A DNA stretch of 64,000 nucleotides from UBA4416 sp964541155 (GCA_964541155.1 CAZIPC010000002.1:62001-126000); one strand, 5' to 3'. Positions 24,476 to 33,886 are shown, counted from the first letter of the stretch. Notes: generated by a model not told the origin, from the letters alone. Made by a program: numbers and translations.

Positions 24476-25537
24476 ATGGGTTACATTATTTCAGGCATAC
24501 AACAACTAGGCGTTGGGAATACAAACGTTCAAGAAACTTTTAAATGGTACCGTCAGGCTTTTGGAACTGATATAAAAATATTTGAAGAAGCCGCAATGGC
24601 CGAATTAATGTTACCATATACGGCTAACATGCCTCACGCGCGTCATGCAATTTTAGCTATTAGTATGAACGGTGGGGGTGGTTTTGAAATATGGCAATAT
24701 ACAAGCAGACAAGCACAAGAAACAGCCTTTAAAATTCAATTAGGAGACTTAGGTATTTTTGCTGGGAAAATAAAATCGTATAATATTAATGCATCTTTTA
24801 CACACCTAAAAAATTATGGGGCAAAAATTCTAACCCAAATAACAACTGCTCCTGACGGTAGAAAGCATTTTTATATTACTGATTTATGGGGGAATGTATT
24901 CGAAATAATTGAAGAAACATCATCTTGGTATCAACAAAAAAATTTCTCAACTGGTGGTGTTTTAGGAGCCACAATAGGCGTAACAGATATTGATAAATCT
25001 ATTGAATTATATAAAACAGTATTAGGATTTGATAAAATTGTAAGTGATATAACCAATATATTTACAGACTGGCAAGGTGTTGAAGGTTCTCAAAAAAAAT
25101 TTAGAAGAGTAGTATTAAGAAATAGCTCTCCAAGAGAGGGCAGTTTTGGGCCATTACTAGGTGATAATGAAATTGAATTAATACAAGCTTTTGATTATAC
25201 ACCACATAAAATTTTTGAAAACAGATTATGGGGAGATTGTGGTTTTATTCATTTATGCTTTGATATCAAAAATATGAAAGCCCTAGAAGAAGCATGTAAA
25301 AAAGCTGGCCATCCATTTACTGTAGATGGTGGTGCTGGTTTTGAAATGGGAGAAGCTGCTGGTCATTTTACATATATAGAAGATGCAGATGGAACGCTAA
25401 TTGAATTCGTAGAAACTAAAAAACTACCTATTATAAAAAAATTAGGATGGTATTTAGATTTAAGAAAACGAGATCCTAAAAAAGCATTACCAAACTTTAT
25501 TTTAAAAGCTTTACAATTTAGTAGAGTTAAACACTAA
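24476..25537 (+). CDS. VOC superfamily protein with two vicinal-oxygen-chelate domains
   Basis: A 353-residue cytoplasmic protein made of two glyoxalase/bleomycin-type domains, with a layout like hydroxyphenylpyruvate dioxygenase. The first starts at IQQLGVGNTNVQETFKWYRQAFG and closes with FYITDLWGNVFEIIEE (residues about 140-150). The second starts at LGATIGVTDIDKSIELYKTVLGFDKIV and ends HFTYIEDADGTLIEFVETKKLP. Metal-binding candidates are His in IHLCFDIKNM and Glu in TLIEFVE. It ends with a basic helix (YLDLRKRDPKKALPNFILKALQFSRVKH). Substrate unknown. It sits before the SUF operon but has its own gap of 164 bases. Confidence 0.8.
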   Translation: MGYIISGIQQLGVGNTNVQETFKWYRQAFGTDIKIFEEAAMAELMLPYTANMPHARHAILAISMNGGGGFEIWQYTSRQAQETAFKIQLGDLGIFAGKIKSYNINASFTHLKNYGAKILTQITTAPDGRKHFYITDLWGNVFEIIEETSSWYQQKNFSTGGVLGATIGVTDIDKSIELYKTVLGFDKIVSDITNIFTDWQGVEGSQKKFRRVVLRNSSPREGSFGPLLGDNEIELIQAFDYTPHKIFENRLWGDCGFIHLCFDIKNMKALEEACKKAGHPFTVDGGAGFEMGEAAGHFTYIEDADGTLIEFVETKKLPIIKKLGWYLDLRKRDPKKALPNFILKALQFSRVKH

Positions 25538-25603
25538 ATAAATTAACTCCCAAATAAAATTAATTTTATACGCTAATTTTGTATTAAACTATTCTAAAAA
25601 ACA

Positions 25604-25635
25604 TTTGTTTACATACCATAAAAATGGTACTTTTG
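25604..25635 (+). promoter_or_regulatory. Promoter of the SUF operon
   Basis: TTTG (25604-25607) and TACTTTTG (25628-25635) match the Bacteroidota -33 and -7 boxes exactly, with 20 bases between. The sufA-like start is 67 bases past the -7 box. Confidence 0.75.
25614..25629. promoter_or_regulatory. Palindrome between the -33 and -7 boxes of the SUF promoter (candidate operator)
   Basis: TACCAT-AAAA-ATGGTA is a perfect 6-bp dyad with a 4-base spacer. It lies inside the promoter spacer and overlaps the first two bases of the -7 box, the position where a repressor would block RNA polymerase. No regulator gene is in the operon, and the factor is unknown. Confidence 0.45.
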
Positions 25636-25701
25636 TTTTTCGTTTAGAATTAATCTAATTAAGAATAAGCTTCAAGTAACTAATAACTAATTACTTACAA
25701 A

Positions 25702-26028
25702 ATGATAACAGTTAGTAATGCGGCCAAAGAGCACGCAATTAATTTAATAAAAGAAGAAAATAAACCCGCTGATACATTTATTAGAGTTGGTGTTGATGGC
25801 GGAGGGTGTTCAGGCTTAATGTATAATTTAACTTTTGACAATATATTAAAAGAAGGAGATCAACTATTTGAAAATAATGGCATTAAAGTGGTGGTTGATC
25901 GTAAAAGTTTTTTATACCTAGTAGGTACTGAATTAGACTATAGCGGCGGCCTAAACGGAAAAGGCTTCACCTTTAAAAATCCTAACGCTTCGCGTACTTG
26001 CGGTTGCGGAGAATCGTTTTCTGTTTAA
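25702..26028 (+). CDS. sufA: Iron-sulfur cluster carrier, HesB/IscA/SufA family
   Basis: A-type carriers receive Fe-S clusters from the SufBCD scaffold and pass them to targets. The 108-residue protein has the three conserved cysteines: RVGVDGGGCSGLMYNLTF (first) and NASRTCGCGESFSV (C-G-C at the C-terminus). The core VDRKSFLYLVGTELDYSGGLNGKGFTFKNPNA is standard. It opens the operon and precedes sufB by 20 bases. The name sufA is given by context; the protein could equally be called IscA-like. Confidence 0.92.
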   Translation: MITVSNAAKEHAINLIKEENKPADTFIRVGVDGGGCSGLMYNLTFDNILKEGDQLFENNGIKVVVDRKSFLYLVGTELDYSGGLNGKGFTFKNPNASRTCGCGESFSV

Positions 26029-26048
26029 TAATTTTTTAGCATACAATA

Positions 26049-27500
26049 ATGGCAAACGAAATTCTTGAAGAACATATCAATAAAGATTATGAATGGGGCT
26101 TTACAACCAATATTGATGCTGATGAAGCACCAAAGGGTTTAAGTGAAGATATTATTCGTTTTATTTCTGCTAAAAAAAATGAACCAGAATGGTTGTTGGA
26201 ATTTCGACTAAAAGCGTATCGAAATTGGCTAAACATGATAGAACCTGAGTGGGCCCATGTATCCTACTCTAAACCTAATTTTCAGGATATTATTTACTAT
26301 TCTGCTCCTAAGCCTAAAAAAGAATTAGCAAGCTTAGATGAAGTAGACCCTGAATTATTAAAAACATTTGAAAAACTTGGTATATCTTTAGAAGAACAAA
26401 AACGCTTAAGCGGAGTACAAAATAACATAGCCGTTGATGTTGTTTTTGATAGTGTTTCAGTAAAAACAACTTTTAAAGAAACATTAGCAGAAAAAGGTAT
26501 TATTTTTTGTTCATTTAGCGAAGCAGTTCACGATCATCCTGAATTAGTAAAAAAATATATGGGTATGGCCGTACCCCCAACAGATAATTTTTATGCTGCA
26601 TTAAATTCGGCAGTATTTACAGACGGATCATTTTGTTATATTCCAAAAGGTGTTCGTTCTCCAATGGAGCTATCAACATACTTTCGAATTAATGCTAGCG
26701 GTACTGGTCAGTTTGAACGCACATTAATTATTGCTGATGAAGACGCTTATGTATCATACTTAGAGGGATGTACTGCTCCACAACGAGATGAAAACCAACT
26801 TCACGCTGCTGTTGTAGAAATTATTACTCATAAAAATGCTGAAGTAAAATATAGTACTGTTCAAAATTGGTATCCTGGTGATAAAGACGGAAAGGGTGGA
26901 ATATTTAATTTTGTAACAAAGCGTGGAATTTGTTTAGAAGATAATTCTAAAATTAGCTGGACACAAGTAGAAACGGGATCTGCAGTAACTTGGAAGTATC
27001 CTTCTGTAATTTTAAAAGGCAATAACTCTGTTGGAGAATTTTACTCGGTAGCTGTAACTAATAACCATCAGCAAGCTGACACAGGAACAAAAATGATTCA
27101 CATTGGAAAAAACACTCGTTCTACCATTATATCAAAAGGTATTTCTGCAGGCTTTAGTAATAATAGTTACAGAGGCCTAGTGCAAATTAAAAAAGGAGCT
27201 AACAATGCACGTAACTTTTCACAATGTGATAGTTTATTGATGGGTGATAAATGTGGGGCTCACACTTTCCCATATATTGAAATTAAAGATAAATCAGGGG
27301 TTGTTGAGCACGAAGCAACTACTAGTAAAATTGGAGAAGACCAATTGTTTTATTGCAAGCAGCGCGGGATTGATAATGAAAAGGCCATTAGTTTAATTGT
27401 AAATGGATACTGTAAAGAAGTATTAAACAAACTACCAATGGAGTTTGCGGTTGAAGCACAAAAATTATTAGCAATTAGTTTAGAAGGATCAGTAGGATAA
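26049..27500 (+). CDS. sufB: Fe-S cluster assembly protein SufB
   Basis: SufB is the main scaffold subunit of the SufBC2D complex on which Fe-S clusters are built. The 483-residue protein shows the family's landmarks: NAVFTDGSFCYIPKGVRSPMELSTYFRINA, DAYVSYLEGCTAPQRDENQLHAAVVEI, NISW-like KISWTQVETGSAVTWKYPSVILKG, ARNFSQCDSLLMGDKCGAHTFPYIEIKDK, and VEHEATTSKIGEDQLFYCKQRGI. The latter two contain the conserved Cys and His residues. It is followed by sufC after only 6 bases, as in most SUF operons. Confidence 0.97.
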   Translation: MANEILEEHINKDYEWGFTTNIDADEAPKGLSEDIIRFISAKKNEPEWLLEFRLKAYRNWLNMIEPEWAHVSYSKPNFQDIIYYSAPKPKKELASLDEVDPELLKTFEKLGISLEEQKRLSGVQNNIAVDVVFDSVSVKTTFKETLAEKGIIFCSFSEAVHDHPELVKKYMGMAVPPTDNFYAALNSAVFTDGSFCYIPKGVRSPMELSTYFRINASGTGQFERTLIIADEDAYVSYLEGCTAPQRDENQLHAAVVEIITHKNAEVKYSTVQNWYPGDKDGKGGIFNFVTKRGICLEDNSKISWTQVETGSAVTWKYPSVILKGNNSVGEFYSVAVTNNHQQADTGTKMIHIGKNTRSTIISKGISAGFSNNSYRGLVQIKKGANNARNFSQCDSLLMGDKCGAHTFPYIEIKDKSGVVEHEATTSKIGEDQLFYCKQRGIDNEKAISLIVNGYCKEVLNKLPMEFAVEAQKLLAISLEGSVG

Positions 27501-27506
27501 AATATT

Positions 27507-28265
27507 ATGATATCAATAAAAAATTTACATGCCTCAATTGGTGATAAACAAATATTAAGAGGAATTAATTTAGAAGTAAAAGCAGGAGAAGTTCATGCTA
27601 TCATGGGGCCAAACGGTTCTGGAAAATCAACATTATCAAGCGTATTAGCTGGTCGTGAAGATTATGATATTACTGATGGAGAGGTAATATTTAATGGAAA
27701 AAATTTATTGGATTTATCTGCAGAAGATAGAGCACGCGAAGGCTTATTTTTAGCATTTCAATACCCTATAGAAATTCCTGGTGTTAGTAATATTAATTTC
27801 TTACGTACAGCGTTAAACGAAATTAGAGCTTACCATGGTGATGAAGAAATAACAGCTAAAGATTTTTTAGCGTTAGTAAAAGAAAAATCAAAATTAGTGG
27901 AATTAGATGCTAAATTAGCTAGCCGCAGTGTAAATGAAGGTTTTAGTGGAGGAGAGAAAAAACGAAACGAGATTTTTCAAATGGCAATGTTAAATCCTAA
28001 ACTAGCCATACTAGACGAAACAGATAGCGGTTTAGATATTGACGCTTTACGCATTGTAGCAACAGGTGTTAATAAATTAAAATCAAAAGATAATGCAACT
28101 ATCGTAATTACTCACTACCAACGTTTGTTAGATTATATTGTTCCTGATTTTGTCCATATACTTTATAAAGGCAGAATTGTAAAAAGCGGCGGAAAAGAAT
28201 TAGCATTAGAAATGGAAGCTAAAGGATATGATGAAATTAAAAAAGAATTTGAAATAGCCGATTAA
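27507..28265 (+). CDS. sufC: Fe-S assembly ATPase SufC
   Basis: SufC is the ABC-type ATPase that drives the SufBD scaffold; it is cytosolic and not a transporter. The 252-residue protein has Walker A (MGPNGSGKSTLSSVLAG), the Q-loop (FLAFQYPIEIPGV, a family hallmark), the signature NEGFSGGEKKRNEIFQMA, and Walker B with the ERNE-type Asp-Glu (KLAILDETDSGLDID). The switch His is in IVITHYQRLLDYI. The gap to sufD is 1 base, indicating coupled translation. Confidence 0.97.
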   Translation: MISIKNLHASIGDKQILRGINLEVKAGEVHAIMGPNGSGKSTLSSVLAGREDYDITDGEVIFNGKNLLDLSAEDRAREGLFLAFQYPIEIPGVSNINFLRTALNEIRAYHGDEEITAKDFLALVKEKSKLVELDAKLASRSVNEGFSGGEKKRNEIFQMAMLNPKLAILDETDSGLDIDALRIVATGVNKLKSKDNATIVITHYQRLLDYIVPDFVHILYKGRIVKSGGKELALEMEAKGYDEIKKEFEIAD

Positions 28266-28266
28266 T

Positions 28267-29556
28267 ATGTCGTTAGTAGTAGATAATAAAAGCATTGTAA
28301 CACAAAATTTACTAGAGCAATTACAAAAAAAATCTAGTAAAATTGCCTTTATGCCTGATGATGAAATTATTTCTGCTATCAGATATTTAGAAAATAAAGG
28401 TATTCCTAATAACAAGCACGAAGACTATAAATACTGTAATATCGAAGCGATTCTTCGTAAAGAATTTAAATCCATTGAACAAACATTTAATGAATTAACT
28501 AACACTGATATCACTTCTCTTAAAATTGATGAGGCTATTAATTTAGTAGTTGTGAATGGTATTTATAATAAGGCTTTGAGTGAAAAAATGATTGTGAAAG
28601 GGTTAACAGTAAACTCATTAAACAAATTGTCTCATTCTGAAAAAACATTATTATGCTCTTTAGCAAAATCAAATACCGATGCGTTAATTGCATTAAACAC
28701 CGCATTTGCTTCAAACGGTTTGTTTTTACAAGTAGATAAAAACAATATTATTCCAATGCCACTGCATATAATATACGTTAATAGCGGTAATGCCAATTTT
28801 GTAACCAACACCCGCAGTTTTATTAATATTGAAAAAAATGCGCAAGTAACATTAATTGAAAGCTTTTACAATATTGGTTCAGCAAAAGTGTTTTCAAATT
28901 TTGTTGGAGAAAAATTTGTTGGAGAAAATGCAAAACTTACGTGTCATACTTTTCAAAACGAAGGCGCTTTATCTTATTCAGTTAATACAAATCAAGTAAA
29001 GATTAATAAGTACTCTAGCTACTCAAATACAACAATGACCTTGAGCGGAGAGTTAGTGCGTAACAATCACAACGTAGTTTTAGCAGATTCTAATTGTGAA
29101 GCTCATTTAAATGGTTTGTATATTTCAAGTGGCACTCAGCAAATTGATAATCATACTTTAATTGATCATCAAATGCCACATTGCGAAAGTAATGAGCTAT
29201 ATAAAGGTATTGCAAAAGATAAATCTACTGGAACATTTAATGGTAAAATATTTGTTCGTAAAGATGCTCAAAAAACAAATGCCTATCAAAGCAGTAAAAA
29301 TATTTTAATGAGTGACGACGCAACCGTTAACACAAAACCTCAATTAGAAATTTATGCAGACGATGTAAAATGCTCTCACGGCACCTCAACTGGGAAAATA
29401 GACACAGAAGCATTGTTTTATTTAAAAGCCAGAGGAATTGGAGAAGAAAGCGCCCGTAAATTATTACTACAAGCTTTTGCTCAAGAATTAATTGACAAAA
29501 TCGAAATCCCCTCTTTACAAGAAAAAGTATTGACTTTATTTGAAAAAGCTCTTTAA
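28267..29556 (+). CDS. sufD: Fe-S cluster assembly protein SufD
   Basis: SufD pairs with SufB in the scaffold and helps iron entry. The 429-residue protein is typical: N-terminal helical part, then the parallel beta-helix (KSSKIAFM..., RSFINIEKNAQVTLIES, HLNGLYISSGTQQIDNHTLIDHQMPHCES). The C-terminal part is ADDVKCSHGTSTGKIDTEALFYLKARGIGEESARKLLLQAFAQELID. The conserved His is in KCSHG. It begins 1 base after sufC stops and ends 2 bases before sufS. Confidence 0.96.
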   Translation: MSLVVDNKSIVTQNLLEQLQKKSSKIAFMPDDEIISAIRYLENKGIPNNKHEDYKYCNIEAILRKEFKSIEQTFNELTNTDITSLKIDEAINLVVVNGIYNKALSEKMIVKGLTVNSLNKLSHSEKTLLCSLAKSNTDALIALNTAFASNGLFLQVDKNNIIPMPLHIIYVNSGNANFVTNTRSFINIEKNAQVTLIESFYNIGSAKVFSNFVGEKFVGENAKLTCHTFQNEGALSYSVNTNQVKINKYSSYSNTTMTLSGELVRNNHNVVLADSNCEAHLNGLYISSGTQQIDNHTLIDHQMPHCESNELYKGIAKDKSTGTFNGKIFVRKDAQKTNAYQSSKNILMSDDATVNTKPQLEIYADDVKCSHGTSTGKIDTEALFYLKARGIGEESARKLLLQAFAQELIDKIEIPSLQEKVLTLFEKAL

Positions 29557-29558
29557 TT

Positions 29559-30779
29559 ATGTTTAATGTTATCAATATACGAAAAGACTTTCCAATACTT
29601 TCAAAACTTATTGGAACAAAGCCCTTAGTATACTTTGACAACGGAGCAACAGCTCAAAAACCTCAGATAGTTATTGATGCTATTACTCATTATTATTCAA
29701 GTCAAAATTCTAACATACATCGAGGTGTTCATACTTTAAGCAGAGAGATTACTATTGAATACGAAGAGGCTCGTAAAACAATTCAAAAACATCTTAATGC
29801 TAAAAACACTCATGAGATTATTTTTACCAAAGGCACCACCGAATCTATTAATTTAATTGCACATAGTTTTGGTAAATTACAGATAAGTGAAGGCGACGAA
29901 GTTATTATTACTCAAATGGAACACCATAGCAATATTGTTCCTTGGCAAGTATTATGCGAAGAAAAAAAAGCGATTTTAAAATACATTCCTATTACTCAAT
30001 CTGGAGAATTAATTTTAGAAGAACTTCCAAAATTAATTACTCATAAAACAAAACTAATTTCTTTTACTCATATTTCTAATTCGCTTGGAACAATTAATCC
30101 AGTAAAAAAAATAATTGAAACAATTCGTTCTCTTTGTAATGCGGCAATAGTAGTTGATGGAGCCCAGGCAGTTCCTCATTTACAACCAGATGTACAAGAT
30201 TTAGATTGTGATTTTTACGTATTTAGTGGGCACAAATTATTTGGGCCAACTGGCGTAGGTATACTATATTCCAAAGAAATATGGTTAGAGAAAATTAAAC
30301 CATACCAAACTGGCGGAGGCACTATTAAAACGGTAACATTAGAAAAAACAGAATTTGCAGACTCCCCTTTAAAATTTGAAGCCGGCACTCCTCATATAGA
30401 AGGCGCTATTGGTTTAGCGGCTGCAATAAAATATATTACCAATATTGGTTTTAAAAGCATTGAAAAACACGAGGATGATTTATTACAATACGCAACCAAA
30501 GAATTAAATAAAATTGAGGGTTTAGTTATTTATGGAACATCTAAACATAAAACTTCTGTAATTTCATTTAATGTTGGAGATATACACCCTTTTGATATTG
30601 GAACATTACTAGATAAATATGGAGTAGCCATTCGTAGTGGACATCACTGCACGCAACCATTATGGCAATTCTACAATATTCCCGGAACCATTAGAGCTTC
30701 TTTTGCTTTTTATAACACTTTTGAAGAAGTAGATATATTTATTACCGCTCTTAAAAAATCCATACAGCTTTTGCGCTAA
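29559..30779 (+). CDS. sufS: Cysteine desulfurase SufS (group II)
   Basis: SufS takes sulfur from cysteine through a PLP-dependent reaction and supplies the scaffold. The 406-residue protein has the PLP Lys in FYVFSGHKLFGPTGVGILY and the persulfide Cys in IRSGHHCTQPLWQFY. Further marks are SNIHRGVHTLSREIT, EHHSNIVPWQ, NSLGTINPVKKI and VVDGAQAVPH. It is the last gene of the operon. Its usual sulfur-shuttle partner (SufE or SufU) is not in the window. Confidence 0.96.
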   Translation: MFNVINIRKDFPILSKLIGTKPLVYFDNGATAQKPQIVIDAITHYYSSQNSNIHRGVHTLSREITIEYEEARKTIQKHLNAKNTHEIIFTKGTTESINLIAHSFGKLQISEGDEVIITQMEHHSNIVPWQVLCEEKKAILKYIPITQSGELILEELPKLITHKTKLISFTHISNSLGTINPVKKIIETIRSLCNAAIVVDGAQAVPHLQPDVQDLDCDFYVFSGHKLFGPTGVGILYSKEIWLEKIKPYQTGGGTIKTVTLEKTEFADSPLKFEAGTPHIEGAIGLAAAIKYITNIGFKSIEKHEDDLLQYATKELNKIEGLVIYGTSKHKTSVISFNVGDIHPFDIGTLLDKYGVAIRSGHHCTQPLWQFYNIPGTIRASFAFYNTFEEVDIFITALKKSIQLLR

Positions 30780-30868
30780 TTGCTAATCCAGTTATCTTTT
30801 AAAAATTACCACATGCTAATAATTAATTGCCAACTATTAAGTAGTAAAAATTAATTAGCGTAATTCTG

Positions 30869-30876
30869 TATATTTG
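30869..30876 (+). promoter_or_regulatory. -7 promoter box before the PstS-like gene
   Basis: TATATTTG matches TAnnTTTG and lies 20 bases upstream of the ATG at 30897. No matching -33 TTG is seen at the right distance. It suggests the PstS-like gene is not simply read from the SUF operon. Confidence 0.45.
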
Positions 30877-30896
30877 ACAAACCGATTAATATAAAT

Positions 30897-31814
30897 ATGA
30901 AATCAATATTAATAGCCTTTATTTCTTCTTTATTTTTATTTGCATGTGGTATAAATGATGATAATCGAAAAAAAGATAGTCCTACTTCGGGGTCAATAAA
31001 ATTATATTTTGATGAGGGACTAACCCTTCATATGAACAACCAAATATTTACATTTAAATCTATCTATAAAAACTCAAACATTTTTTTACACTCATCAAAT
31101 GAAAAAGAATGTATAGAGGCATTATATAATGACAGTTGTAAAATTATAGCCATTTCACGCCCTTTATCTAGCCAAGAACTACAGCAGTTTAACTTAAAAA
31201 ACATTGTGCCCCAGTCCTCAGCCGTAGCAGGCAATGCTATTGCAATTATTGTAAACAAAAACTTTCCCGATTCTAGTATTTCTCTATCTCAATTAACCAA
31301 TTTATTAAAAGGCAATGATAGTAGTTTTGTAAAAGGCAAACACCTTGATGTTTTATTTGATAACGCAAATTCTGGTTGCACACGCCAACTTAAAGATTCT
31401 TTAATTCCCAATTCATCTTTTGGAAAAAACTGTAAAACTCGAAATAATACTCCAGATTTAATTGCCTCCATTTCATCTAACTCATTAGCTATTGGGATAT
31501 GTGATTATGCATGGCTAAGCGACAAAGACGATAACACCACCAAACAATTTTTTAAAACCGTGAAACTATTAGCTGTATCAAAAAAAAACAACGATATAGC
31601 ATACATGCCCGACCAGTCTAATATTGCAACAAATAGTTACCCTTTATGTAGAAATATATATATAATTAGACGATCCGCAGAATTTAGTTTAGGAAAAGGA
31701 ATCCAAACTTTTATTGCAGGAGAAAAGGGACAACTCATGTTTTTAAAACAAGGATTGCCCCCTAACAGACAAGAAGAAAGAATAATTGAAATAGATATAA
31801 GCCCATTAAAATAA
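30897..31814 (+). CDS. PstS-like phosphate-binding-family lipoprotein
   Basis: A 305-residue lipoprotein (lipobox FLFACG, Cys17) with the PBP-like fold of periplasmic phosphate-binding proteins: CKIIAISRPLSSQELQQF, GNAIAIIVNKNFPDSSISLSQLTNLLKG, LDVLFDNANSGCTRQLKDSLI, SNSLAIGICDYAWLSD and a C-terminal EFSLGKGIQTFIAGEKGQLMFLKQGLPP. This class is common in Bacteroidota near exbB-exbD-tonB and a TPR gene rather than in a pstCAB transporter operon, and that is the setting here. It lies 119 bases before a TPR gene on the same strand. The ligand is probably an anion such as phosphate but is unproven. No permease or ATPase partner is nearby. Confidence 0.78.
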   Translation: MKSILIAFISSLFLFACGINDDNRKKDSPTSGSIKLYFDEGLTLHMNNQIFTFKSIYKNSNIFLHSSNEKECIEALYNDSCKIIAISRPLSSQELQQFNLKNIVPQSSAVAGNAIAIIVNKNFPDSSISLSQLTNLLKGNDSSFVKGKHLDVLFDNANSGCTRQLKDSLIPNSSFGKNCKTRNNTPDLIASISSNSLAIGICDYAWLSDKDDNTTKQFFKTVKLLAVSKKNNDIAYMPDQSNIATNSYPLCRNIYIIRRSAEFSLGKGIQTFIAGEKGQLMFLKQGLPPNRQEERIIEIDISPLK

Positions 31815-31932
31815 AAATATGCTGTTTCAACATTAAAATATTGTTAATTTTAATGCCTTAATTTAATAGATAAGCTTTGAATCCTATACTTTAATTTTAA
31901 ATACAGTACCTTTACATTCACAACTAATTATT

Positions 31933-33597
31933 ATGAAAACTAAACTAATTTTATTAAGCTTAGGAATAACAACATCAAGCGTTTTTTTTGGCCAAACATT
32001 GCAAGAAGCAATTACCAAATCCGATAACGAACGCTACCAGGCAGCAGCTAGCGACTTTAGAGCCTTAATTGCAAAAGAAGCTAACAAAGGAGAAAACTAT
32101 TTTTACTATGGCGAGAACTTCTTTAAAAAAGGAGATTTAGATTCTGCAAACATATACTATAAAAAAGGTGCTGAGTTAAATGCCACTTATCCTTTAAATT
32201 ATGTTGGAATAGGCAAAATATTGTGGTATAAAGGAAATACTGCAGATGCAAAAACTCAATTTTATAAAGCAGCTACATTAGGTGCTAATAAAAATACAGA
32301 AGTAATGCGTAAAACTGCAGAAGCATACATTAATGCCGAAAACAAAAATTTAGACGAAGCTATTGTATTATTAAATGCAGCTATTAAACTAGATCCAAAA
32401 AATGCAGACAACTACTTATTAATGGGTGATGCTTTATTAGAAAAAAATCCAACCGAGGGGGGGCCAGCTATTAAACAATATGATAAATTTTCTGAACTAA
32501 ACACTAAATCTCCGAAAGGAATATTACGAGCAGGTAAATTATATCAACGCGGTAGAAACTATCAACTAGCATTAGATTTATATAAAAAAGCTGAAGGGAT
32601 TGATGCCACATTCGCTCCTGCTTACAGAGAAAAAGCCGAACTATATCACTTAGCTGGACAAAAAGCAAATGCTGTAGAAAGTTATAAAAAATATTTAGAG
32701 TTAAATAATTCAGACGAAGCGCGCGAGCGTTATGCTGCTTTTGTATTCAATAATAAACAATATGCCGAAGCTATTTCTGAAATTGAAAAATTGCAAAATG
32801 CAGGAAATAAAAGTTTATATTTAGATAGGTATCTAGGCTATTCATACGCAGAATTAGGCAACAAAACAGATACTGCTGCGTATAAAAAAGGATTAATCGC
32901 AATAGATAAATTTTTCGAAAAATCAGCTACAGTTCCTAATTTTAAATATGTGGCTACTGATTATAAATATAAAGGTATTTTACTCTCTAAAACTGGCAAA
33001 GATAGCCTTGGGATTATTGAAATGGAAAAAGCAATTTCTTTAGATCCAAAATCTACTAATGAAATTCTTAGAACAATGGCTTCTAATTTAATTAAAAACA
33101 AAAAATATTCTAAAGCTATTGAAACCTATGAGCGAATTATGGCGGGCGATTCAAAAAATTTAAACAATCAAGATTGGTATGAATTTGGCCGTGCCTATTA
33201 TTATGACGGAGGTGTTAAACAACGCGAAAAGAAAGACGCTGAAGCATTAAGTCAATTTATTAAAGCAGATACTTGTTTTTCTAAATTAACACAATTAAGT
33301 CCGGCCTACTCTATTGCCTATTTTTGGAGAGGGAAAGCAAATGTGCAACAAGATTTAAAAGACGAAAAAGGATTAGCAAAACCACATTACGAAAAAGCTG
33401 TATCCTTAGTTAAACCTGAAGAAAAAGCAAGCGTTAAATCTAATATTATTGAGGCTTATTTATACCTGGGTTCTCACTATGCGTTTTCAAAAGAAAAGGA
33501 TTTAATAAAAGCCAAAGAATTTTTTAATCTTGTAAAAGAACTAGACCCTTCAAACAAAGCAGCAACTGATTTCTTTAAAAGCCCTGCTGGAAAATAG
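31933..33597 (+). CDS. Large exported TPR protein
   Basis: A 554-residue protein with a signal peptide (MKTKLILLSLGITTSSVFFGQ) followed almost entirely by tetratricopeptide repeats, about a dozen. Examples are GDLDSANIYYKKGAELNATYP, LDEAIVLLNAAIKLDPKNADNY, YQLALDLYKKAEGIDATFAPAY, YSKAIETYERIMAGDSKN and a final LIKAKEFFNLVKELDPSN. It is expected to be a periplasmic scaffold. It is a standard companion of the PstS-like gene and the TonB cluster in Bacteroidota, as far as I remember. Here it converges on that cluster. Confidence 0.82.
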   Translation: MKTKLILLSLGITTSSVFFGQTLQEAITKSDNERYQAAASDFRALIAKEANKGENYFYYGENFFKKGDLDSANIYYKKGAELNATYPLNYVGIGKILWYKGNTADAKTQFYKAATLGANKNTEVMRKTAEAYINAENKNLDEAIVLLNAAIKLDPKNADNYLLMGDALLEKNPTEGGPAIKQYDKFSELNTKSPKGILRAGKLYQRGRNYQLALDLYKKAEGIDATFAPAYREKAELYHLAGQKANAVESYKKYLELNNSDEARERYAAFVFNNKQYAEAISEIEKLQNAGNKSLYLDRYLGYSYAELGNKTDTAAYKKGLIAIDKFFEKSATVPNFKYVATDYKYKGILLSKTGKDSLGIIEMEKAISLDPKSTNEILRTMASNLIKNKKYSKAIETYERIMAGDSKNLNNQDWYEFGRAYYYDGGVKQREKKDAEALSQFIKADTCFSKLTQLSPAYSIAYFWRGKANVQQDLKDEKGLAKPHYEKAVSLVKPEEKASVKSNIIEAYLYLGSHYAFSKEKDLIKAKEFFNLVKELDPSNKAATDFFKSPAGK

Positions 33598-33610
33598 AAC
33601 ACTTCATACA

Positions 33611-33649
33611 AACACAAAAAGGCTTCATAATGTGAAGCCTTTTTGTGTT
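33611..33649. terminator. Bidirectional terminator
   Basis: A 17-bp stem: AACACAAAAAGGCTTCA (33611-33627) pairs with TGAAGCCTTTTTGTGTT (33633-33649) around a 5-nt loop. It lies between the convergent TPR gene and the small membrane protein gene. Confidence 0.9.
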
Positions 33650-33667
33650 ATTTCCTTTATAATATAA

Positions 33668-33886
33668 TTACTCTTTAGTTCGATTTATTTTTATTGTGTT
33701 GTACATCCTAAAAGATCGATAAATTGAGTATGCTAAAAACACTATACCTAAAATAATACGCTTATTCCCAAAAGCTCGTTCACTTAATAAATCTGTAAAT
33801 AAAAACACCATCGCTCCGATAAATGTAACTAATACCATTATTAAACTAAATGCTAAATTAATTAATTCTACTGGTGATTTTTTCAT
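33668..33886 (-). CDS. Small two-helix membrane protein (72 aa)
   Basis: A 72-residue protein with two hydrophobic helices (INLAFSLIMVLVTFIGAMVFLF and KRIILGIVFLAYSIYRSFRM) joined by a short charged loop, and a basic C-terminus (NTIKINRTKE). It has no known motif. A small protein of this kind often follows tonB in the same Bacteroidota cluster, so it may be part of that locus. It is separated from tonB by a terminator hairpin (33903-33933), so it is probably expressed by read-through or from its own promoter. Confidence 0.75.
   Translation of the reverse strand: MKKSPVELINLAFSLIMVLVTFIGAMVFLFTDLLSERAFGNKRIILGIVFLAYSIYRSFRMYNTIKINRTKE

Noticed and set aside
30897..31814. A pst phosphate transporter operon
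   Set aside because: There is no pstC, pstA or pstB. The neighbours are SUF genes, a TPR protein and a TonB operon.
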